From assembly GCA_008711295.1 (NCBI GenBank), contig VUYV01000119.1, positions 388,749 to 452,748 of the forward strand: DNA of 64,000 nucleotides. The letters are read 5' to 3'. The translations under genes were made by a program, and so were the position numbers. Source of the stretch: Anarhynchus alexandrinus (taxonomy: Eukaryota; Chordata; Aves; Charadriiformes; Charadriidae). The notes beneath the pieces were generated by a model that saw nothing but the letters and a program-made list of their open reading frames with translations, had not been told where the DNA came from and made no database searches. How positions within the stretch are numbered: the stretch's first letter is position 1; the number at the start of each line of letters is the position of its first letter. Positions 40,301-55,300 of the stretch are shown piece by piece.

Positions 40301-43300
40301 TTTTCACTGTGCAAAATTTAAGACTGTCTATGACATGCGTTGTTTGAAAAGCAGGAATTTAACACAGGGATTTCCAATTCAACCTTAACCATTTATGAAG
40401 GGGGAGAATGGAAAATACAATAGACTAAGTTTCCAGTGACTATAGTTGTTCAGGCTCTTTTTCTCATTCAGTTTTTTAGATACTTCTGTTTTCCTTATGT
40501 ACTTCCTCAAGCACAATTGTTTAAAGTATCATGGATTACAGAATTTTATTTTTTTTTCTGGTTTGAATTTAATATTTTCTTCAGATGGTAGTTTTTCTTT
40601 GGTTAAATAGCTTCAGTTTCTGCTGCAGGTAACAGCCACTGCTAATATTTCATTGATCCTTTCTCTGTTGCTTTTCATTCAGATGGTATTTAACATAGTG
40701 GCTTAGTTATTGTTATCACATAGTTTAGGTGAGATTCAGCTTTGTGTTCAGACCCTTTTAAGTTTACGTGTCCCCAGTGTTGCTTGTACTCGGTGTTTAA
40801 ACTCCCGTTGTTTTCGGTGGAATTCTACTCAATGTACTTGATAGAACTAAGGTTTTGTCCTGAATTGGCACTGCCATTCGGTCAGTTGAGTAGATCTGCC
40901 AGTAAAGAGAGGAGTTGCTTATACTGGGATTTGAAACTACTGGCTCATATGAAGACACCTACATAACATATACCTTAATTTAGTTGTGTGGGTCTAGATC
41001 TGATTACTATCTTTCATCTTCCTATGTCTTTGTTTAGTAAAAATAAATATATATATGCATTTATTTTTTTCCAAATGAAACATCACTTTTGTATATTGGT
41101 GTAGTAAAATGTCATTCTGAAAGGGTATAAATGATAACATTTTCAAATATGAACTTTTATATAATGAATAGAATGCTAAATCTGTTGTAGGAACTGTGAT
41201 TTCCTTAAGAAGCTGCAGTCATTAAAGGACTTATTTTATATTTAAAAGCCGCATGTTTTGCTTCTTCCAGATGGTCCTCGGCCCTCACAGAAAGAAATCA
41301 TATCACTAAGGGCATTTATGCTGCTGTTTTTGAAGCAACTTATATTGAAGGTAAAACAGTCTATTCCAGATGGAAAACATTGAGTTCTGTTATATACATG
41401 TAATAGAATCTCTCATAGTAGTAAATATGTAACAGCTGTCCAGTATTGTATCTTTTTCTGGTTAATTGTAATATTCATACACATATTTCCAATCAACATA
41501 AAGGTAGTAAATCCATACAATATTTCTTATTAACATCACCAAACTATGCCATATATATTTTATTAAATGTACTTGCAGAAATAGTATATGACACTACAGA
41601 ACCTTTCAGGTATTTGGGCTTTTTTTTTGGCGATAGTAGGTAGTTCTTTGATTGATCAAATGAAAAAGGTAATGGCAGTTGTTAAGTTAGTTATTGCTTT
41701 ATTCTTTTTTTTTTTTTTGGTTTTACCACTGGTTGAAATGATCTAGGACTTTAGTCTTTGAGGTATAATCTGCCATTTAAGACTAGACTGAGGAGCAGTA
41801 TTTTCTGGCCTGGCTTATGTCTCTTTCTTATTTTTTCCTGTTCTGTGTCAGGGATTGGAGGAGTTGCAGTAACGATTTGTAGTATCTGAGTGCCCACGCT
41901 ATAAGAATCCCTTCTAGAAGGAATAGAGGGCTGACTTCATACTCTGAATAACGCCCCTCCTTTGTTGTTTTTTTTTTTTAGGATCGAGGCGTGAAAGAAG
42001 ACGAACTGCAGAGCATATTAAATTACTTATTAACAATGCACGAGGTACATTTCTGTAATTACCTATCTTTTACTGTAACCGATTGTACCAGCTCTATGGG
42101 AAGCCTGCTGTTGAGGTTAGTTTGTAGAATAACATTGATGCTTGTCGTACAGGATGAAAATATTCACGATGTGCTGCAGCTGCTGGTGGCACTAATGTCC
42201 GAACATCCAGCATCCATGATCCCTGCCTTTGATCAGAGAAATGGGATACGGTAAGACAGTGAAGTGAGAAAAGAACTTAAAAGTAGTTCAAGTATCATCA
42301 CTCTCCAGATTGCTTCTTTTTCACATAAATATCACACTTGCTGATCTGTCAAACTACAATTTTATTAACTTTAGGCTATATTTTTTTTGTCAAAACCAGA
42401 GCAGTTTTGATAGCTTGGAGGAAAAAGATTTCCTCCAAATTTTAAGGTTATCGTTATGATATTTGAAGGTAAATGTACTGTTCCACTTGCATCTCAATCT
42501 GAAATATGATATATAATTAACAAAAAGCCAAGTATCTATCTCAGAATAATTTTGAGTATTCTGTCTTCAGATGTTTAACATAATCTGGAGGTATGAAGAG
42601 GAAAACAAGAGAAATCGTGCCCTCACCTCTCAAATTCTCTCTGAAAAGATTAAAAAACTTCCCGTGGAATTCATATGTTTATCTGTGACAGTAAAATCAA
42701 TAACTGATAATTCCCAGACAAGTGGTATTTTTAGTTTATTCTTATGCCTAATTTGGCAATGCAGGTTTTTTCTGAGATCAGTGCTTTTCGTGTTAATAAT
42801 TTTATATTTACTACAGAATTTTATTTTGTGCTGTTCTGAAAATACTTTGGAAAATGCAAAGGACTTGTAAAACAGGGGGGAAAAAAACGCCAACATCTAT
42901 TACGTGATAAATTCAAACCTCCATTTCGCCAAAACACTAAGTTCTTCATACAAATGCTTGTACCTAAAGCTGTTTGAATGACAATACTAGTTGAAGGGAA
43001 GACTCATTGTACTTCACAGTAAGGACTTCGTTTTCTACTTATAGCTGTCTGTATTCAGACAAAATTCTATTCCTGACACCTTTCGAAGAAAGGCAAGACT
43101 GATCTAGAGGATTTAATACATCTTTATGTAACATTCGTGGTACCAATATTAAAATTGTTTGATGGTGCAGTCTCTGTGTTTATAAGTCTATGTTGGAGAA
43201 GTGGAGAGAATGCACAGAATTGCAACATCTAAGTATTAAAAAAAAAAAAAGCCTTACATAGAATTAGGTGTTCATCTGCCGAGGTTAACAGGACAGAAGC

Positions 43301-46300
43301 CTCAGAGGTCATTTGATAATGGCCTAATTCCTTTCAAAAGAGGAACATTTTTTCTGCTAAAGCACTATTTAGTGGAGAAAGACTGAAAAGAATGGCTAAA
43401 AACTGAAGCTCAGCTGATTCATATTGGAAACTAAAATATAAATTGCAGAATTTGTTGAAGAACAGTCCAGGGAAAGGGTAGTGTTTTCTGTCTCTTAGTG
43501 TCTTCAAATCAAGACTGGTTTCCTTTCTGAAAGGACTGTAGAATTTGTGCTTAAACCAAGCATATTAATTAAATAAGTAATATATTAGGTTAGTTAAATT
43601 TTGAGGCCTTTTTTATCCAGGATTTAAAACCAGAGGGTGTATTTTTGTTTTCTATTTCGAATTTTGATGCAGTGAGGATGCCACTTCATAGGTATATATG
43701 GGATTTCGTGTAACATATTGCCACATTTTACTTTCGACAAATGAGATTTCAGTATAAACATGTGATTAACGTGACAGGTACCCTGTCCTGTGCAGAAAGC
43801 ATATTGAGTAGGGGTTTTAAGAACGAAAGGGGATTTTCAATAGCATCCAGGTAATCCAAGAAACTTCAGGATATGACCTTATGTGCTGCAATCTGCTTCT
43901 CTTGTCTTAAGCCTCAACTGCTCAGACTGTCTTTTATTTGATTGTTCCGAGGCAGAAGTATGAGAGAAGGTTGTCACTTTCTGTTATAAAACATTGAACT
44001 GAATCAAAAGGTACCATGTTTCTAACCTAAAGAATTCATAATCAAACTCTTATGCTGTGCTTGGTGCTTTCAGTATATTCTTCCATTTTGTGTAAATTGC
44101 TATTTTTATAGTTTTATTTATTAAGAAATATCCTTTTTCAGTGAAACACAATCTATATATGTGATGTTTAGTACTAAACTGAAAAAACTTGTTGAATTTG
44201 TTTTTCTTCTTTTAGAGTAATTTATAAACTATTGGCTTCCAAAAGTGAGAGTATATGGGTGCAAGCTTTGAAGGTCCTTGGATATTTTCTTAAACACTTG
44301 GGTCATAAGTAAGTGTATTTTTAAAATTGTTACAGTGGTGTATTTAACTTCACAATTTGTCTTGTCTTTTTGTCATGATTACTGTATGTTCTTTCACAGT
44401 CTTTAGAAATTACTTAAAATCATTAGGTTTTCTGATTAATAATTTGCACTTCTATACGTTGGGACAAAATTATTTTCCAGTTAACTTGTTACTACTATGG
44501 TGTTTGAAAATATACAGTGATTGTCTGCCAAATACATGATATGCTGAAATTCAAGTCTTAAAGCGATCGAAAAACATCTTCCAAAAATGCATTTTATAAA
44601 TGTATGTTCAGCTAAGGATAATAGGAAACATATGAGTGTCATCAAAAATTTGTTGCTGGAATTTTCAGTGTCACTGCAATAAAAGTTTCAGGGCAGTACT
44701 TTTAAAAATAGCTTTAAAATGATGGGGAAAATGAAACAGAAGAACATGTTATTCACATGGGAAAGTTGCAGAAGGAAAAGCATACAGACTTAAGTAAATG
44801 ATCATAAAAAAAAAGGAGGTAAGGACATAGCTCTGTGCAAGAAATATTCACATATAAATTGTGACAGCAAGAAATACTCACATTTAAAAAGAACTGGTGT
44901 CACGAAATAGACATACCTAGTCTCATCTTCCATATTTAGGTGTTAAGACAGAATTAAAAAGCATGCATAATCTGCTACTGCTCACTTTCCCCCTTCTACG
45001 CGTGGTGCTTAACTGTATGCCTGGGTCAACCCACAACAGTATTCCAGTGGGAGACTGTGCAGTATAAAAATTAACCGTGTGCTTCGCAAGAGACTTCGTC
45101 ACGTAAAAACCTCCTTAGAAGGGAAAGGGTCTGGGAGTTCGGCCGGAGTGCGGTATTGCTGGACGTGCTTTTCTCAGTAAGATCCGTAAAGTACGACTGT
45201 ATAATTGAGAGATGGTTAGATGAGAATATGCTCCCAAATGGGATTTTTCTTTCGGGATCCAGCAAGCCAAATAGTGTTCTGGGAATTAATAAAGCAAATT
45301 GATAGTCCACTCAAGAATCTCCAAGGGCTTTTCAAGCATTACTTACTAAAAAATCATTCACATTGATAGGAGTTGGATTAAGTAAGATACACCAGATGAA
45401 GGTTTGACTTGTGCAGAAGCCTGGTTGTGTCCAAATTAAGTACAGTTGTTTAAAATATTTATTGCTTATCCAGTCAATAAAGCAGCAAACTCTGTAAGTG
45501 GAACATTGGAGAAAAAGAAAAGGGAGATTTTTCAAAAGCTGAAATTTAATTTCCCGGTCCTTAGCATCTACTTGTAATTATGGATGTATCAGTGTAGTCT
45601 CCATTGTTGAGTGGAAGTAAGTACTTAGCACAAAATGAAATAACTTTATTTTTCATGTAATTGAAGTCATTGAAATCCCCTTGAACATTCTATGTAACTT
45701 TCAAAGTTTTTTTTTTTAAATTTTCAGACCTCTGAACTTCTGCAAGTGTTCATATTTTATGTAGGGAGCAGCAAGTAAAAATGCCCCCCCCATTTTCATA
45801 TCTTACAGCTCGTGCTTGTGAGGTGTGCCTATTTGTGCACATACTTATGTGTGCATATGCATGATTTTATAAAATTGTAGTCAACTACAGGAAATTCTAA
45901 GTGATTATAAAATTCTAAACTACATAAAGTTATAAAACATTTGCATTTCTGTTTCACAGTACAGGAAACAGGTGTTGTATTTTAATACACTAAAGCAGAA
46001 TTGCATAGAGATGTTATAATGGGATTTATGAAATCTGAACCAATACAATATTAATAACAAATGCGTAGGTACAAAACAAGTTACCATTGCTGTAGTTCAT
46101 ATGTATTCATCGCAGATTAAGCTATAGAGTGGAAGTAATTGATTCTTAGAAGAAATGACTGGTAATGCGTTAGATGAAAGCCTGAATAACTAACTTGATT
46201 TTTCTTGGTGATCTGTGATGATAGATTATTACCTTGTCTAACCTTAACAGTTGGCAGAATGCTCTTCTTTTCCTTCTCTGCCATCTTTGAGTCTTTCTAC

Positions 46301-49300
46301 ATCACCACTGACATAAGTCGGTTATTTGCTTTTGATTTTTATCTCCACATTTAAACCTTCCAATGTTTTCACTTCCATGTGCTACATCATAGCTCACAAG
46401 GTTGAGTACCTGTAGTTTTTCTCATAAGTAACTCATGAACTCTCTTCTGTGCACAGAAGAGTACACACTTATAAGCTGTTGCCACTCTCTTTTGTGGTTA
46501 TTTGAAAATTATAATATAATGTATTCATTTCGAAAGTTCTAGAATGAATCTGTGTAATTTAAACCTGTGTTATTATCATTAGTAATCGTGAAAAGGGAGT
46601 TTCTTAGCTTTTGAATGCATAAAATTTTACAAAAAAATCACTGTATTTTATCTTTTTTTTTCCTGCTGCTTTAATTACATTATTAATTATTTTCAATAAT
46701 GTTTTTATTTCATATTCATTACAGTAGTAGATAAATTTAATGATGCCATTTTTGAGGAATACTCTGTTTCTTTATGTTGCTATATCCAGTTTTAAAAGAG
46801 TAGTGCTTCGGGACAGATGGAATTTACTGATGTGAGCTGCTTTCTTCTCCTCTTCAGATTTGAGTAGTTTTTGATCCTAGCTATAAAATTCACTTCAATC
46901 ACTTGGAATTACATAACTTTTCAGGATTTATTTCCTTTACATTGTAACACGTTATTCCAAGATTTAATTATTTTGGCTGCATGAGAGAATGCTATAGAAC
47001 GTGAGTGGCAGCACTGGTAAATCTGTATATGTCAGTATTTATGTTGGAAGATCTGAGATTGGATTGCCCTCAGTCCTTGAGAGAGAGACAAAGATAAGTT
47101 CTGCAGCGATCACATTTTAGGCAGCCTGTGAACATCGTGAACTCTCTCAGCCTGAATAAGACAGAAAGGGATTCTTTTGTCTTTTTCCACTATGGAAATC
47201 ACAGAGGGTGAGAATGATGTGTCATTTGCTTCATACCAAAGCCCATCCCAAATCCAGCATTGCTTTCTGAGAACATTTGTGTATTACTACAATTGCGTTC
47301 ATATTGGGAAAGATCTTAAATGATGTTTAATTCATAATATTTACAGACTAACAAGTTTTAGAACTTTTTAGTACAACATCAAAATGTTTGACCTCTGGTT
47401 TTTTTTGCATTTACTTAAAATGTTTAACGTGCTTGACATTTTCTTAATATTTTTATTTTCTCTTCCAGGCGAAAGGTTGAAATCATGCATACTCACAGTC
47501 TTTTCACTCTTCTTGGAGAAAGGTTGATGCTGCATACAAATACGGTGACCGTTACAACATATAACACACTTTATGAGGTAAAAATTACTAAACACAGAGA
47601 TTGTCATCTCTGTTGTAAAAATTATGACAACTGTATTGTGTCTCTGTGCTTTACAATATCCTGATTCTCAAGAGTTTTGAGAAAATTTTAGATAGAAATT
47701 TTAGGAAAGGATTTCTTGGTTCAGAAGGTATTTTTCCATGCTTTGGGTATTTTTATTAACAATGTCATAATCTTTACATAATCTCTGTAAAACTTTCCAC
47801 TTACAAAGGGTGATGGAAAAGATCATGCTATTTAAGATGTTCATCACTTTATCCAAAAAAAAAAAAAGTTACATCAGACCTGCAATTCCTCTTACTCCTC
47901 CATTGCAATGGAAACTGCTGGAGCCAGAAAGATGCCTTTTTTTTTCATTTTCTTTTTTGTACCTTTCCTGTGAAGTTTACAAGATTTTGAAAAGCACTGG
48001 TTTTCTTTTTTAACTAGTAATGCTGATACTATGCCAAAATGATAACTGAACACAGCCTCTTTTGTGGAACAGATACTGCTTGAGGCGAATATGACCTCGA
48101 AGCATTCAACTGTTCTATCAGTCTCTTGAAGAAACTTAGTTGTGATGATGAGCAATTTTGTTAAAGCAAAATATTGTTAACATCAACTTGGCCGAAAACC
48201 ATGTCCTAATGCCTGCAAATGCATAATGATCATGTCCAATCTTTAATAATTTTTAAAATGGTGACTTAGAATTGAATCTTTTGCAATATCTGAGGATCTT
48301 ATGCACTAGAAAGTTGTTTGTTTTTTTTTTAAATTATGCTATAATTTTTTTTTCAGTCACAAATAGATGTTATGGCTAGATACTGAGGATTGACTCCAGA
48401 AAAGATATGGAAGACTAAAGGAATGCTTGATATTTAGGGTTCTGAGTCTGAGTGATGCAGAAAATGTTCTCCTATGATTGTAGAAACCTAAGTGTCATCT
48501 ATTTGCCAATGACTTACTCAGATTTTAAGTTGTTTTTCATTGCCCGTCTCTAAGCTTACCCTGTGTGCTTTGACCACGTGGGTCTCACAGACCAGGTGTC
48601 GCTGCACTCAGATTTCTGAGAGCTTCTGTGATTGATATTCTCAGAAAATACATAACGCAGTGACAAAATTAAAATCCTCATGGAGTCCAACATCCACAGA
48701 CACTGTATTTGAAAAAATAGCCAGAGGAAGAGAAAAAGGAGTTAAGTGCCAGAAGTACAAAAGATTTGCCAAAGAACGGATGCAGTTATTTTGCATGTCC
48801 TCTCATAAAAAGCAAAGGCATATTTGCATTCTATTTTAAATACCGATATGTAAAGACCCATTCAAAGATACTGTGTTTACAACTGATGTTTGATTATTGA
48901 TTAATGAATGAGCTAAATTTCTGCTTTAAAATAAATAACATTTACTAGTGAAATGAGTCTGTTCTGAAATAGATTTGCTTGAATATACTTATTGAGATTC
49001 CCATGTTAATATCATTAAATCTTTAGCTTGTTCTTAAAAATAAAGTTAATACATAGAAACTATCACAGAGTGAAAGGACGGTGGTGTTGTCTCAATTAGT
49101 TTGCCAGGTACAGTTCATGAAACAGGAGAATGATCTGTCTTGCTCATTATCTGAAGCCCCAGGATTATTCCCATGGAATGCTGTCTGTGACTGTTCCTCT
49201 TTCCTAGCTGAAGAAAACCAAACCCACTTTTAAGAAATACTGGGTTTGGTTATGGATGGAATGTATGAAAATAACTTTTGAAAGAATTTTTGATCTGTGA

Positions 49301-52300
49301 ATGTGTAACACTATGAGGAATATGAATGAAGTGTCTTTAAAACACCATTATTGTCTATTTAGTCAGCTAACTAAAAAGTTAGTTAACAGCCATGAAAATC
49401 TTGATACTTGCATAGAGGAATTGCTCGTTTCCATTCTTCAGGTATAAAAATGTTTTATGAAAATGTTTTATATGAAGTTACAGTGTGGCCATGGTAAATG
49501 TCCTTAAGAAATTTAAAAATAAACAAATAAGTGCTGTAGCTTTTAATTAAAAATGGTAAAAGGAACTTAATATTCTATTTTAGATTTTGACAGAACAAGT
49601 TTGCACTCAAGTTGTTCATAAACCGCATCCAGAGCCAGACTCTACAGTGAAAATTCAGAATCCAAGTAAGGACAATATTTTATGTTTGTATGATAAATGT
49701 ACTGCCTAGGGGGTGCGGGGGGGTTTGAAAGAATATGGTTCAGGATGTGAGCATAATTCATTATTTGTATCTCAAATACATATGGGTTTCAGTTTCTACT
49801 TACATGAGTTGCTGTCAGCAACTTTTTTTTGGTTTTATATGTTGTTAAAATGTGTTACGTAACTAATTTATTCTTTCAAAGTGATTCTTAAGGTGGTAGC
49901 AACGCTGTTAAAAAACTCCACGCCAAGTGCAGAGCTGATGGAAGTTCGACGTTTGTTCTTATCTGATATGATAAAACTCTTTAGTAATAGCCGTGAAAAC
50001 AGAAGGTATGTCACTACCAATAATATTTTCTCATCCTTTACTTGTGGGTAATAGCAATCTGTTGTACTCTGTGTAGAGTTTTATACTGTATATTAAATGG
50101 AATATAAAAAAAATAAATGGGATAGGTCTGTGGTAGCTTCTCTTAGTTCAACAACTAATATTATGTTCTTCTGTTTAGAATATAATTTAAATTTTCATTG
50201 ATCCTGAAGTATTTTTAAGTTTCTTCCTACCGTTGGATTGATGTTCAGAGGACATGTACCATATTATTTTCCTCCTATTTTAACCACCATAATGTTAAAA
50301 TAAAGAAGCTTTTTTTGGATATATTTTGACCTAATTATTTCACTTTAGATGTTTACTTCAGTGTTCAGTGTGGCAGGACTGGATGTTTTCTCTGGGATAC
50401 ATTAACCCTAAGAACTCTGAAGAGCAGAAGATCACAGAGATGGTTTACAACATTTTCCGTATTCTCTTGTATCATGCAATAAAATATGAATGGGGAGGCT
50501 GGAGAGTGTGGGTGGATACTCTTTCTATAGCTCATTCCAAGGTAAGAAATGTCTCGTGGATGTTTTTTTTTAATACTGATAACTCCCCCAAAGGGACTAG
50601 CGATCTAGTAAGATAAGATGTAAAGTGATTTAGTGCCATCTGGTGGCTGTCTCCATACATGTCAAGGTGGCATTTTTCTGTCATCGTTGTAGGTCATTTG
50701 CTGTGAAACAACTTGTAAGCTGTATGTAATATGTTGTTATGATTCTGTTAGTTTTTGTCCAAGTTCTTGTAGCCTATATTCATCCAAATAATCTGTTCTT
50801 CTCTTTTTAAGGTCACATACGAGGCTCACAAAGAGTATCTAGCAAAAATGTACGAAGAATATCAAAGGCAAGAGGAAGAAAACATAAAAAAGGGGAAGAA
50901 GGGGAACGTGAGCACTATCTCAGGTCTTTCCTCCCAGACAACAGGAGCGAAAGGTGGAATGGAAATTCGAGAGATAGAAGACCTTTCACAAAGCCAAAGT
51001 CCAGAAAGTGAAACGGATTACCCTGTCAGCACGGATACAAGGGACTTGCTCATGGCTACAAAGGTGTCAGATGATGTGCTTGGAAGTGCTGAGAGACCAG
51101 GAGGAGGAGTGCATGTGGAAGTTCATGACCTTTTAGTAGATATAAAAGCTGAAAAGGTAGAAGCTACTGAAGTAAAACTTGATGATATGGATTTATCACC
51201 AGAGACATTGGTAACTGGAGAAAATGGTGCACTTGTAGAAGTCGAATCTCTTCTAGATAATGTATATAGTGCTGCTGTTGAGAAGCTGCAAAACAATGTT
51301 CATGGAAGTGTGGGTATTATTAAGAAGAATGAGGAAAAAGATAATGGTCCATTAATAACTCTGGCGGATGAGAAAGATGAACCTTCTACTAACAGTACCT
51401 CATTTCTCTTTGATAAAATACCTAGTCAAGAGGAGAAACTTCTACCTGAACTTTCAAGTAATCACATTTCTATTCCAAATGTGCAAGAGACGCAGATGCA
51501 TCTTGGTGTAAATGATGATTTGGGATTGCTTGCACATATGACGGGTAGTGTAGATATAACATGTGCTTCAAGTATAATAGAGGACAAGGAGTTCAAGATT
51601 CACACAACTTCAGATGGGATGAGTAGCATTTCTGAGAGGGAGTTGGCTTCATCATCTAAAGGGTTAGAATATGCTGAAATGACTGCCACAACTCTTGAGA
51701 CAGAGTCTTCTGGTAGCAAAACTGTACCTAGTGTTGATGCAGGAAGTATAATATCAGATACAGAAAGATCTGATGATGGTAAGGAAGCAGGAAAGGAGAT
51801 ACGGAAGATCCAGACAACCACCACAACCCAGGTAAGTTTCAAGTACTGTAGCCTTGTATGTGTCTGATGTAATTGCTATACATTGCTGCTGGATAAATTA
51901 ATAGTATGAGATCTGAGAGATGTTTGAAGTATATTTCTTTAATTATATGAAAGTTTTCAATCCTCCAAGCCTATATGCTTTGAAAATGTCATAACATGTA
52001 AGGATTGTGAAGTCTTTCATGTCTGTATAGAAAATAGGTATGTGGATGTTTTAGTTCAAAAACCATTGCTATGAGAGTCTCATCCGTTTTCCTTAGTTCT
52101 TGTGGAGAGATTAACTGATACTCTTAGAATTCTGCTTTAGACTTTCTTGTTAGTATGTCTTAAGATTAGAAATATCTATATTTTACTATACAATACATGC
52201 TGAAATATTCTTTACTCTTGCTGTACCTTTCTCAGAGTGTAGTCTTACAGTACTTTAGTACACTGTCTTTCTTCCCATACGGGAATGCTGGCATAAATAA

Positions 52301-55300
52301 TCTTCATATTTGATCCTAACACAAGAAAATGATAGTTTAGGGATAATAGAAGAAAAACTGCAACTTGATTTCCAGGCCAGAGATGATTAATAAAAGAAGT
52401 AATATCTACTTTTTTGTTGGAGAACCTTTCTTGTCTAGGTCTCCCTCTGAAAAATTCTGAAAAATTAGTGGTTTTGTGAGAGCCATAGCATTCTGAAAAT
52501 GGGAAGACCAAGGCAGAAGTCTGCTCTTTGAAAGAATTTGTACTCTGTATACACAGCAAAATGTAGAATCACTTTGAACTTTTAAAGGACACGATTTATT
52601 TCCTCACTGGCATTGTTCAGAGACTGTAGCACATAATCAAAGATTGCTTTTAAGGATGTTATCAGGTGAAAAAATTGAATACCTTCAAGATTTTACTAGG
52701 TGACTATATGTCCAGTATGTACACCAGTACTTAGCTTCTAGGATTTAAAAGTCAAGTAGGCTTCCTGAAACTATGGAAGAACAGCCAAACAAAAATTGCA
52801 AAAATTGCTCTGCCCGGTACTGTGTAGTGTGTACCAAATCGTCACAAGAGTTTCAGAGATACAGTCAAGTACACTCAAAGTATGTGTCATCTGATAAAAG
52901 AACACAGAACACCGTACCCACTTTGTTCTTCAGGGAGACGATACTTTCAGAAAAACTCCAGTGAACGGACATTTTAATTTATTTAAACAATCTGTGGTTT
53001 CCAAAACAGATACTTTCCCTTTTTAAAAAAAAAAAAATTGTAAAAAACCCTGGTACTCAGACCAGTGGGTTCTGATATACAGAAAGAATACCCTCTTCTA
53101 AGTCTCTCTTCTACGGTAAGAATCTGTCTTGAAGAGAAAAGCAGATGGAGTTCTTGCATTCCCTAGACAGGTATTACAAGAAAAATTTGGGGTTCTCTTG
53201 TATTTTTTCAAAACTATGAAAATCTTCATAACATCAGTGACAGCCTATCAAGCATTGTGTAGGGATCCTTATATTTAAAAGCATTCAGTTTAATAAAGAA
53301 CAAGCCCTGAAAGCTCTCAAGAGGAATAATGTATCTGTTACTGTCAACTCCCAGACACCTTAAGTCTTAAAATTAAGGCTGTTTAATACCATGGAAACTG
53401 ATAAATGGGAATGAATGGAGGCTAGCAAGAAAAAGCAGCAGTCAGTTTTTATTTTGAAATGAGGATTTTTGTCTAAGAGTAAAAGACAAGTGAAATGCTG
53501 GTATTCATTTGCACCCAATAAACACAGTGAATTTGTAAGATAAATCTTTAATGAAAAAGAATCTGAAAACCTTAGGGATTTTTCTGTTCTTTAGCCTCTT
53601 TTCTTGGTTAATTTCACCTATAACAGTTGATTTATAAAAATGTAAATTCCTCAAGCCTATAATTGTTTGTTAGAATTAAAATGATACATAAATCTTAATG
53701 AGCTTTTATCAGATCATTGTAAGATATGAGAAACAAAATGTTTTCCAAATGTTTTACCCTTAGCTACTCACAAAATTCCTAAGAGATCACTTTGGTCTGA
53801 AAATTGTCTACAAACTGTGTACTCTTCTTAAAGTGTTTGACTCTACAAATTATTTAACTCCCTTGTTTCTCCGTATACTACTTAAGTTACGTTATTCCTC
53901 ACTAAAATCAATGGTAAACTACAATGAATTGATCTAAGTCTGTAGCCATTAAGATATCTTTTAAATAATTTTCTTTAAAACAATTATCAACTGTGTAACC
54001 ACCAGAATTGTTATCTTCTAATCTCTTCCTTGGGTGTTTTGAAATACCCTATGAACTGTAAACTGTCCGTAGTTAAATCTTTTCTGTTTAAATTAAGTTA
54101 ACCTTAATAAAAAAAGATGGAAATACGTATTAAATAAAATGTAAATCAAGAATTATTGTTTTCATGAGTAAAGAGCAATGTTAATTTTGTCTACAGTGGA
54201 GCTGGGGGTTGGATTTTTGATTGCAGCATGTGTGGGAACTGCCACGTTAGATTTGATCTCCTTGAGACCACTGAAAACACTGAAAATGACTTAAAGACTG
54301 GCCACCTAAGTGTAGATAGTTGGGTTTCATGGTGGTTTATGCAAGGCACATCAAAGCCCATTCTTGCAAATACAGTATTTATTATTGGCTAGATAAAAGC
54401 TATCCTATTATGGTACAGTTATACCATTACTGCTGCTGACATGGCAACTACTTTTTGTTGCACCCAAAAGAGAACAAGTGGTATGTGAATGGAGTTGCTA
54501 ACCTCAAATTCTCAAAAAACAGATCTACAATTAGCTGCCCACCTTATCATAAGAAGTAAGCTGCCTTCTGTTCGAGTGGACTGAAACGAAGCAACAAATT
54601 GCACAACAAAGTAGAGATGGGAACTCCTGCTTACTTCTAAGACGAGTTAATGCCTTTAACAATAGTAGATCAAATATGGAAGAATATAAAATTAAGTCTC
54701 TCCTGTGATCCTAACTAGGAACGACTGAAGATAGAATTGAAAGCACTATGCAGAAGATTCATGCAAAAAATCCAAATCTTAGATGTCTAAGAAAAAAAGT
54801 AAAGAGACATTTAAAGATAGTTGTAAGAAAAACATAGGAAATGAAAGCAACAGTAAAAATGTTGATCTCAATAGGTCAAATTGGATGAACAAAACCTGCC
54901 CTGCCCTCAAAATGCTGGTACAGAAGATCAAAATCCGAGTAAAGATCTGAGAAGCTTTCCAGCTCAACTCCAACGCCATTTCCATTTTTACATTGCTAGC
55001 ACAAATATTTTGTAAATGTCTTTTTGCTTTTAAATGTCCAATATGCTGAGATCAGGAAATGAATATGTGAGCAAAGCAAGTATATTTTCTATTTTGCCAG
55101 TTTGGAGCTTGTATAAAATCACTTTAAAATAATTTCAAGGATCAGAATTTGTATTTCTTCCTTTCAGAGATGTTGCACATTGTAGCTAAGTTTGTTGTTA
55201 TGAATATTTGCCTCAAATTCAGTCAAAATGTTTGTTCTTTACTACTTTTTCCTTCACAGTATTCTCCATCATATCCTTTTTGTGTACATTTTACTTTTGT

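Larger units (their letters stand above)
29655..41270. other. NBEA intron F-G, repeat-rich
   Basis: An 11.6-kb intron. It holds a probable antisense LTR (31174-31863), CR1 copies at 32415-32755 (antisense) and 34070-34330 (sense), and a second antisense LTR (38967-40077) with a CR1 nested in it. Simple repeats lie near 32795, 35657 and 41042. The span 31864-32414 next to the first LTR may be retroviral remnant, but I cannot support that. The remainder is AT-rich with no recognised feature. Confidence 0.75.

Noticed and set aside
43255..43330. Possible old CR1 tail
   Set aside because: Only weak similarity over a few words; below what I can support.
49666..49881. Intron L-M (216 bp, multiple of three) as a second retainable intron
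   Set aside because: It has an in-frame TAG soon after the donor, so retention would truncate the protein. The 270-bp intron N-O also has an in-frame stop.
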